A stretch of 26,630 nt of DNA, taken from positions 1 to 26,630 of the forward strand of contig DATKBV010000508.1 of the NCBI GenBank assembly GCA_035513655.1, read 5' to 3'. This stretch comes from GCA-2726245 sp035513655. Lineage in GTDB: Bacteria; Planctomycetota; Planctomycetia; Pirellulales; Pirellulaceae. Positions 8,528-15,200 of the stretch are shown here, piece by piece. Under the pieces are notes generated by a model. That model was not told the DNA's origin, did not search any database, and saw nothing but the letters and a program-made list of their open reading frames with translations. The translations under genes and the position numbers were made by a program. Position 1 is the first letter of the stretch. Every line of letters starts with the position of its first letter.

Positions 8528-9486
8528 CGCTTGGCATCGGCTTGTTCTTTCTCGGCCTGCTGCTGAGTGCATTTTTCAGCGGTTCGGAGACGGGCTTCTA
8601 TCGAGCGACGCGCGTTCGCTTAGTGCTCGACGGCTTGGCGGGCGATCGGGTCGCCCGCGGCCTGCTCTGGCTGACCAATAACCCCGCCCTGTTTGTGGCC
8701 ACGACACTCATTGGCAATAACTTGGCGAATTACCTGACCTCGTTCGCCATCGTGCTGATGGCTCAGCAGGCCACGGCGACACCCAGCGTACTTGTCGAGC
8801 TCGTGACACCAGTTCTCTTCTCGCCGTTGGTGTTCGTGTATGGCGAGTCGCTGCCGAAGTATCTCTTTTACTATTCTCCCAACTTGCTGCTGCGCCGCTG
8901 CGGCCCGTTTTTCCTGTTCTTCGTGGCCCTCTTCGCGCCGGTTTCCGCGGTCCTGTGGGGCTTGGGAAGATTGCTCGAGTCACTGCTCGGGGAAGCCCCT
9001 CTTCAAGTGCAATTGGCGCTCGCTCGCAAGGAGTTGCAGCAGGTTCTCGTTGAAGGACAGGACGCTGGAATCTTGCAGCCCGCCCAACGCAAACTGGCGC
9101 AGAATCTGTTCGCCGTGGCCTCGCAACGTGTACAAGACCTCTGCACTCCCATTGGCAGAATGGCTTCAATTCGGCTTGGTGCCAACAAGAAGGAAGTTCT
9201 GCGAGTGGCCAAGCGGCACCGCGCCATCGTCTCGCCCGTGGTCGATGCCAACGGGCGCGAGCTGCTCGGCTATGTAAGAACTGTCGATTTATACTTAGAT
9301 GCCAGCGAACGGGTCGAGACGTATCGTCGGCTCCCCAGCATCGCGGCGAGCGAGTCGCACATCGCGGCATTGATTCAAATGCAGACCAGCAAGGACGAGC
9401 TGGCGCGAGTGGTCAATGCTGATGGCTCAACCATCGGCCTGCTGTATGCAAGCGAACTTACCGAGCCGCTCTTTCGCGAGCCGTAA
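8524..9486 (+). CDS. CNNM-like DUF21/CBS protein lacking the CorC_HlyC domain
   Basis: A 320-residue paralogue of the preceding gene, starting at the ATG of an ATGA overlap (8524-8527), with GGAGAG close upstream, so translation is probably coupled. DUF21 (about residues 1-160) has FFSGSETGFYRATR at 17-30, NNLANYLTSF at 65-74 and YGESLPKYLF at 106-115. A degenerate CBS region (about 200-318) follows and the protein then stops, with no CorC_HlyC tail. Coupling of a full-length and a tailless CNNM suggests the two form a mixed dimer, since family members are dimeric; this is inference. Confidence 0.9.
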   Translation: MTLGIGLFFLGLLLSAFFSGSETGFYRATRVRLVLDGLAGDRVARGLLWLTNNPALFVATTLIGNNLANYLTSFAIVLMAQQATATPSVLVELVTPVLFSPLVFVYGESLPKYLFYYSPNLLLRRCGPFFLFFVALFAPVSAVLWGLGRLLESLLGEAPLQVQLALARKELQQVLVEGQDAGILQPAQRKLAQNLFAVASQRVQDLCTPIGRMASIRLGANKKEVLRVAKRHRAIVSPVVDANGRELLGYVRTVDLYLDASERVETYRRLPSIAASESHIAALIQMQTSKDELARVVNADGSTIGLLYASELTEPLFREP

Positions 9487-9498
9487 CGGCTTGTAGGT

Positions 9499-9512
9499 CC
9501 GCATGCATGCGG
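9499..9512. repeat. 14-bp perfect palindrome between convergent genes
   Basis: CCGCATGCATGCGG is a perfect palindrome in the 58-bp gap between the second CNNM gene and the convergent small gene. It could form part of a bidirectional terminator or a protein site, but it has no T-tract on either side. Confidence 0.4.
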
Positions 9513-9544
9513 CACCGACCGGATACAGCCGGAACCACATCGCC

Positions 9545-9784
9545 TTATGCCTTGGTGTAACCCAACGACTCGATGACAAAGAGCATTTCCTCAAACGTAA
9601 TGAAGCGGCGGCGGTGCCGAAGTTTGTACTCGTCAATCGCTACGGCCAATTCGCGAGCATTGGGTGTCAGCCCTTCATGGCTGTTCGAGAATTGACGGCG
9701 TTCACGAACCGGGACTTCCTGTCCTGTACCATAGTTGCGGCGATCAACAAACTCCGTGGCGGGTGTCTCGGCGGCTAGCGACAT
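9545..9784 (-). CDS. small conserved-looking hypothetical protein
   Basis: A 79-residue soluble protein without signal peptide or membrane helix. After about 14 variable residues it contains RRNYGTGQEVPVRERRQF and a C-terminal half with ARELAVAIDEYKLRHRRR followed by FITFEEMLFVIESLGY. Its dense charged helices suggest a compact helical protein. I recall similar short proteins in planctomycete genomes, but I cannot name a family or function. The ATG at 9782-9784 has only a weak ribosome site. It is convergent with the CNNM operon and about 230 bp downstream of the TPR gene, so it is probably transcribed alone. Confidence 0.75.
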   Translation of the reverse strand: MSLAAETPATEFVDRRNYGTGQEVPVRERRQFSNSHEGLTPNARELAVAIDEYKLRHRRRFITFEEMLFVIESLGYTKA

Positions 9785-10013
9785 GGTTAGTCTCGACTTT
9801 GTGCTGGTAGCGGGGAAGTTCGACAGTATTCCGAAGAAAGACTAGGTCGCTAGTTCGCTCAAGTCAAAAATCGAGGTCAGCCGCGATGAAGGTGATGCGC
9901 CCGGTCGCAACGGCTGTGACGAGTACACAGGCATCAGGTCGTGCAATCAGTCGACACAGCACGAGCGAATCAGGGTTGTCATGCTCCTAGTACGCGGCGG
10001 ACGATGCGTGGCT
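9785..10013. other. intergenic stretch, nothing recognised
   Basis: 229 bp between two minus-strand genes. It should hold the promoter of the 79-residue gene. I see no convincing -35/-10 pair, strong hairpin or conserved small ORF. Confidence 0.4.
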
Positions 10014-10955
10014 TCAATAGCGGCCCACGGCCGCCGTCATGGTTTGGTGCTGATCGTCGATCTGGTCCTTGAGCTGATTGCTGGGAGCATGAGTTGGCTC
10101 TTGAGCGAGCGCGGCGACCAACGCTAATCGCGCGTTGGTTGTGTCGCCCGAGAGTAACTGGGCCTCGGCCAAGTGAAACAGAATCTCGGTCGAGGGCTCG
10201 CCCCGCTGAGTCGCTTGCGCCAACAGGGAAGCAGCGTTCTCGTGACGTCCGAGTGCTTTCAAGGCCAGTCCCTGCTCCAACAGCAGTTCCTGCGGCACGT
10301 CGTCGGGAGGGTAGTGTTCGGCTAGAGCGACGAGGGTCGACAGGGCTCGGCGCGGGCGATTCTGCTGTCGATAGATCGAAGCGAGCGCGAGTTGCACATG
10401 CGGGCAATGCCCTTCAAACGACAGGCTGCGATGATATTCCGCCAACGCTTCCTGAAGCCTCCCTTGGTGCCTGCGAACATCACCTCGCAACGCCCACGCA
10501 CAGGGCAACTGGCGGTTCGATTGGATCGCGAGTTCCGCCTGCTGCCAAGCTCGCTCCGCATCGCCTTGTGCGAGATACATTTCGCCTAGGCGCACTACCA
10601 AGTTCGGATCGCCCCCCGACAACTTCACCGACTGTTCCATGTGCTTGATCGCCTCTTCGTGAAGCTCACGCCGCCACAGCAACTCGGCGTATTGGACATG
10701 AGCCCGTTCGTCGACCGGATTCGTCTCGACAGCATTCGCAAACCAGGCTTCTGCGTCCTTCAACTTGCCTTGTTCCAGCGAGTCGAATCCGCGCAGCGAC
10801 ATTTGCCTCGCAGTGATCACGTCCTCCGAGATTGTGCCCTTGCGTAGCGAAGCGCAGCCGAGTCCGTTTAGAACAGCGGCTGCGATCGCCAACGTCGCCA
10901 CGGCGCGGCCGACGGCGTAGGGAGCACTAAAAGTTGTGTGTGGCGAACGGGCCAT
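10014..10955 (-). CDS. TPR-repeat protein, probable envelope-anchored
   Basis: A 313-residue protein from ATG 10955. The longer GTG start at 11009 adds 18 residues and would bury the signal inside the protein. Residues 14-34 are hydrophobic and end in NGLGC, so C34 may be lipidated, although the lipobox is not canonical (Gly at -3). The rest is made of about seven TPR-type helical repeats from about residue 50 (for example GFDSLEQGKLKDAEAWFANA and YAELLWRRELHEEAIKHME), ending in a polar tail. TPRs are protein-binding scaffolds; no partner is adjacent. The AGGA upstream of this start is slightly distant (13 bases), so the start is moderately certain. Confidence 0.85.
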   Translation of the reverse strand: MARSPHTTFSAPYAVGRAVATLAIAAAVLNGLGCASLRKGTISEDVITARQMSLRGFDSLEQGKLKDAEAWFANAVETNPVDERAHVQYAELLWRRELHEEAIKHMEQSVKLSGGDPNLVVRLGEMYLAQGDAERAWQQAELAIQSNRQLPCAWALRGDVRRHQGRLQEALAEYHRSLSFEGHCPHVQLALASIYRQQNRPRRALSTLVALAEHYPPDDVPQELLLEQGLALKALGRHENAASLLAQATQRGEPSTEILFHLAEAQLLSGDTTNARLALVAALAQEPTHAPSNQLKDQIDDQHQTMTAAVGRY

Positions 10956-11259
10956 CTTGACGCGGTCTTCCTGACCGAAAAGTAATCCTCGTAGCTGCGA
11001 ACACTCCACGGGCGGACCCGCATCTGGACTATCGGCACAACACCATGCACGCGAAAAGGGATTTCGCGCGGGAGGATGCAGTCTGCGTGTGGGGAAAATA
11101 ACACAACCGCTTCAGTCGGACAATGGAAACCGATTGCCCAGGCCCTATCGCTTACCGCTCCCGGTTTTTCAACCGTCGATCACTTGCTAGCATGCTCAGC
11201 TCATGCATGCTTGCTGTACGAAAAACTCACTATCTCAACTGCCCACGTAGTTCCATCAC
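10956..11259. other. divergent intergenic region
   Basis: 304 bp between the TPR gene (minus) and the 151-residue gene (plus). Both promoters should lie here, but I see no good consensus. A small imperfect inverted repeat (AGCATG, 11 bases, CATGCT) lies near 11190-11215. Nothing else stands out. Confidence 0.4.
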
Positions 11260-11715
11260 ATGACTGTTATCTACGACAAACTTGGCGTTCGGCTCATTTA
11301 CGCGGAAGGGTGGAAGATCACCGAAGACGAATTGGACGCCGAGCCGCGTACGCTTTCGATCGAAAGCCCCCAAGGCGGGATCTGGGAATTGATGCTTTAC
11401 AGCGAGCCGCGCGACAGCGACGAGCTGGCTGGCGAAGCCTTGTCCGTCATGCGGGAGGAATACGAAAACCTGGAAACGACAGCCTTTACGACTGAGTTCG
11501 CGGATGTTTCAGCCTGCGGCCACGAGATTTATTTCTATCACCTCGACTTGCTCATCCACTCGCGGATCATCACCGCCCCGTTCGGCGAGAAAACGGCGTT
11601 GCTACTCTGGCAAGCGGAGGATCGCGACTTCGACGAACTGGAGCCAGTCTTCCGAGCCATGGCGACCACTCTACTCAATCCGCACAAATTCCCACCGGCT
11701 TCTTCGCACGGCTGA
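11260..11715 (+). CDS. hypothetical soluble protein
   Basis: A 151-residue cytoplasmic-type protein without signal or membrane segment. The sequence alternates beta-strand-like runs (VRLIYAEGWKI, WELMLYS, EIYFYHLDLLIHSRIITAPF, TALLLWQAEDRDF) and ends in a helix (LEPVFRAMATTLL). This plan is reminiscent of small Mog1/PsbP-like or DUF1795-like domains, but I cannot assign it with confidence. The ATG at 11260 has no clear ribosome site. It is transcribed alone, convergent with the ExbB/ExbD operon, from which it is separated by a repeat-rich 545-bp gap. Confidence 0.75.
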   Translation: MTVIYDKLGVRLIYAEGWKITEDELDAEPRTLSIESPQGGIWELMLYSEPRDSDELAGEALSVMREEYENLETTAFTTEFADVSACGHEIYFYHLDLLIHSRIITAPFGEKTALLLWQAEDRDFDELEPVFRAMATTLLNPHKFPPASSHG

Positions 11716-11902
11716 AGTGTTTGCAACTCTTACAAACCATCCGACGTCCTCGCGCCCGCCAAGCCCACCGAGCCACGCCGATTTTTTCTTTGATTTGCGG
11801 CATTTTTCTTAAAGTTCACCGGCGCTCGCGCCGACCGGCACGCGGACTGCTTAGTATCCACGAGACAACGCAGACAGGGATGCCCGTGAATCTTAGTGCC
11901 GC

Positions 11903-11921
11903 GTCGCCGAGGTATGGCGAC
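11903..11921. repeat. short hairpin, GTCGCC/GGCGAC
   Basis: A perfect 6-bp stem (GTCGCC at 11903-11908, GGCGAC at 11916-11921) with a 7-base loop, followed by CTTTG. It is the first of several inverted-repeat units in the gap 11716-12260. It may be a REP-type repeat or part of a terminator for the 151-residue gene. Upstream, 11716-11902 shows T-rich patches (near 11781-11790 and 11803-11808) but no clear intrinsic terminator. Confidence 0.4.
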
Positions 11922-11957
11922 CTTTGAAACACACTACGTGATGGCCTTTTTCACGGA

Positions 11958-12056
11958 GAGGCTGTGAAAAAATTGGGACAGGCACCTCGCCGCTACGCGA
12001 AATCCTTGCAAAACACCGACGTCCGCTCGGAGCCAGTCCCATTTTTTCACAGCCTC
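11958..12056. repeat. 99-bp inverted-repeat (MITE-like) element
   Basis: The ends are near-perfect 21-22-base inverted repeats: GAGGCTGTGAAAAAATTGGGAC at 11958-11979 against the complement of 12036-12056, differing by one base of indel. The 56-base centre is not symmetric. Transcribed in either direction it would fold into a long hairpin with an A/T-rich upper stem. The length, terminal inverted repeats and lack of coding capacity fit a miniature non-autonomous element or a REP-family repeat. The T-run inside the stem means it could also help terminate both converging transcripts. Confidence 0.7.
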
Positions 12057-12063
12057 GGTACGT

Positions 12064-12100
12064 AGGGCTCGTCTGGATTCCCGTAATTCAGGCGAGCCCT
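12064..12100. repeat. 37-bp hairpin unit
   Basis: AGGGCTCGTCTG at 12064-12075 pairs with CAGGCGAGCCCT at 12089-12100 (11 of 12 positions) around a 13-base loop. It sits 7 bases after the 99-bp element and 16 bases before the 139-bp element. Confidence 0.6.
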
Positions 12101-12116
12101 TTGCTTTTGAAAGCGT

Positions 12117-12255
12117 GTAGGGTGCGTGAAGTCGGCTTTGTTCATGTGGTGCGTTGCGCAAGTCGTATCGTTCGACGCCCAGCGTGTTCCCTGCGAAACC
12201 ATCGATTCGCCGACGTAACGCACCAGCGGGTATCGACTTGCTCCACGCACCCTAC
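12117..12255. repeat. 139-bp inverted-repeat element, copy A
   Basis: Bounded by a perfect 12-base terminal inverted repeat, GTAGGGTGCGTG at 12117-12128 and its complement at 12244-12255. A second inner pair is TGGTGCGTT (12147-12155) and AACGCACCA (12217-12225). Copy B at 21864-22002 has the same length, the same left end, a shared TGTGGTGCGTT block near offset 28-30 and the same right end (CTTGCTCCACGCACCCTA), with a different centre. No ORF is present. It fits a miniature inverted-repeat transposable element, or a conserved-end repeat family typical of intergenic DNA. Confidence 0.75.
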
Positions 12256-12260
12256 GTTGG

Positions 12261-15200
12261 TCAGCGTCCGGTTTCGTCATACAACGGTAGATGCCGGTAG
12301 TGAACTTCGAGCGAGAGCAAGTTCAACGTCGTTACGTACAGCCTGCCGGCGTGTGGAGCCCAACGATCGGCCACGGGAAATCGCGGATTCCAACTTCCCG
12401 CGTCCGGCCCGGTTTGGATCTGGGCGTCGAGCAAGACGGGCCGTAGCTGGTCGTTCCACTTCCGCCAATATTCGCCGCCCATGTGGAACATGACTTGAGT
12501 CGCGTAGTACCAATAGTAGGTATCCCGCTTTGGATCGCGCGCCGTGCCGATCGCGGGCGGAGACTTTAGCATGAAGTCCGCGCCACGGGCCATATTCTCG
12601 TTGTCGCGATTCCAGCCGGTATAGAAACGCATCAACAAACCGACCGCCGTCATCGTCTCGCTCGCGTCGCGACCATGCGCCTGCGACGCGGTGTCGGGAG
12701 CATACGGGTTATAACGATACTTGTGTCGCTCGCTACGAGAGCCCTGTGCTACATCCAACCAGCGTTCGATAAGCGCGTAGGTCTCGGTCGGAACTTCCAA
12801 ATTCGCCAGGTCACCGCTCTTGAGCGCCATCATCATCCATCCGGTGACCGAAGTATCGGACTCAAAATTCGGTGCATACCGCCAACCACCGTACTCCTTG
12901 TGTTGGCTGGAAACAATGAAATCCAGGGCCTTTTGAGCCGGCCCCTTCAACTCCGGATCTTGTGTCATGCCATAAGCTTCGCACATGGCGAGAGCCGCGA
13001 TGCCGTGGCTATACAGCCAAACGCTACGGTTCGATTCGTCGTCCAACGGAATAAACAAGTCGCCGTTCTCCTGCTGATGCTGGACGAGGTAATCGATGGC
13101 TCGTTTTACGACCGCGGCATATTTGTTATCACGGTGTGTGTAACCGTACCCTTGAAATGCCAGCAGCGCTAATCCGGTCGCAGCCGTATCGGAAACCAAC
13201 TGGGCGGAATGATCGACGGCTTGCAGATTCCAGCTGCCGTCAGCCAACTGCTGGCGAGCCAAGTAAGCCAATCCCAATTCAATCGCCTTGTCCGATTGTT
13301 GACCCGCCGACGAGCCCATCGAACCGGGCGAATCACCCGGCTTGCTTCTTCCGCGGAAGGCATCCGCTGCGACCACGGCCGCCGTATTGACATTTGGCGT
13401 TCCACCCACCTCTTGGCGAACGAAGCGAGTTGCGCGCGACTGAATTTGCAGGCTGTCTGCGCGAGCGCGACGACTATTCAATCCGACGTCAGCGGCTGGC
13501 CGATCGCCGAGTCCACCCGAGCCATCCAACGCGTCGATTTCAACTGGAATGGAAGCGGACGACTGGCGTGACATCGGACCGAGACCACTCTGCAGTCCTG
13601 CATCGCCCGTATCAGCCCTTGCGAGTGCGGTCGATGACGGAGCCGTTGGAACATCGATGGTTTCCGCAGCGGAACTACTCAAGCCAACGGGACCAACCGC
13701 GGTACGCCGCACCGGCGCGGCGCTCGACGATTCGTTCCCGACCGCCGGCCCGTCCGAAGCTGATGCAGAACGGGCCTGACGCGCGACACCCGCAAGCGCA
13801 CGCGAGTCGGCGACGCCATCGAGCATCTGCCGATCCGCCTCAGCTCCAACCGTTGCCCCGCTCCGTCCACCGGTCAACTCGGCTGCTCGAATTCCGGGCG
13901 TATCGACTGGCGAGCCCGAAGGCGAACCACTGGAATTTGGCGTACCAGCGACGGTCGTCAGGCGGGCAACAGCGTTGGCGGTAAAACTGCGAGACGGACT
14001 TGCTTTGCTCGGCGAACTCGTTCCTCCGCCGGGCTCTGGCGCTCCCGTAACTCCATCGGTTGCCTCCGCTCGGCGAACAACCACAGCCGCTGTCAACTCG
14101 CCCCCACCACCAGCAGTTGGCACGTTCTCCGTTGGACTCGCTGCGCCACCAGTTGAAGGAGCGCCGCCAGATGCCTCGGCCCGAGCCAACTGTCCGTCGG
14201 CCGCTTCAGCATCGGAAGTTGGTTCGACCTGCGTTGGCGGTCCACCGGAGCGGGCCGCCAGCTCGCTCGGGAGTTCAGCTCGAACCGCGACCGGCGGCGC
14301 GCCGCCCAGCGCCTGGCGTGCAAGCCGCCGGGCTCGTTCCTCTTCATCTTCGTTCACTTCACCTCCGGCAGCTCCCGTTGCGGTCGCGACCTCGGGCAGC
14401 CGTGGCCCACCGTCTGCTCGCGTTGGAGTTCCACCCGCCAATGCCGCCGAAGCAGCCGGTGCGTCCGCCGGTTCGGACGGCGAAGCAGGAGTCGCGCCGG
14501 AACCGATCTCCGTTTGCGATGGCTCACCGCGACCGACGTTGGCCAGCGTCGGCGCGATGCCTTGTGGAGTCGGTTGGCCGCCTCCAGTCCCTGCGGGCGC
14601 GGCTGTTTCCGCGGCGACCGTGCTGCTCGCCAACGTCGGCTGCGGCGTTCCGCCTGAACTGTTTCTAGCCAACTGTTGTGCCTGGGCCGACGGATTCATC
14701 TCCGGTTGACCGCCACCGGCCGCTCGACTCGCGCCACCCCCGCTAACAACGCGGGTCGGGCCCAGATCGACTTGCACTTGTCCGGCATCCGCGGTGACGG
14801 CACCCGGAGCGGCATTGGCATTAGCGCGCGTGAGGGCTCCACTGGAGCTGGCTGTTAAATCGGCTGGCTGTTGCGAACCGGCAACCGTCGCGGGCCCAGT
14901 CGTCGTTGCGAGTAGGGAAGCACTCGGTCGCTCCGCGCCGGCCAACGAATGTCTCACTAACGCCGGAGCGCTCGGAGCCAGTGCAGCTCCTGCAGGAGAA
15001 TTCTGTGTCGCCTCCGCTCGTCGAGCTGAACCGGAAGCCACCAACGACGGGCTATCCGCTGCGTCCAGGGCGCGGTCCAGATTTGCCGCTTGCCCAACCC
15101 CTGATACGCCCTGTAAAGAACGTGTCATCGCCGTGCGAGTGGCTTCCGGAGTCGGGGCGGATTCGCCGGAGTTCGGTTGAGCGGTCGCGGGACTGTCGAT

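Noticed and set aside
9885..9989. 34-codon plus-strand ORF in the gap before the TPR gene
   Set aside because: Only a weak ribosome site, no recognisable sequence features, and such a length is expected by chance.
11903..12255. CRISPR array in the repeat-rich gap
   Set aside because: The repeats are inverted pairs of different families, not regularly spaced direct repeats, and no cas genes are nearby.
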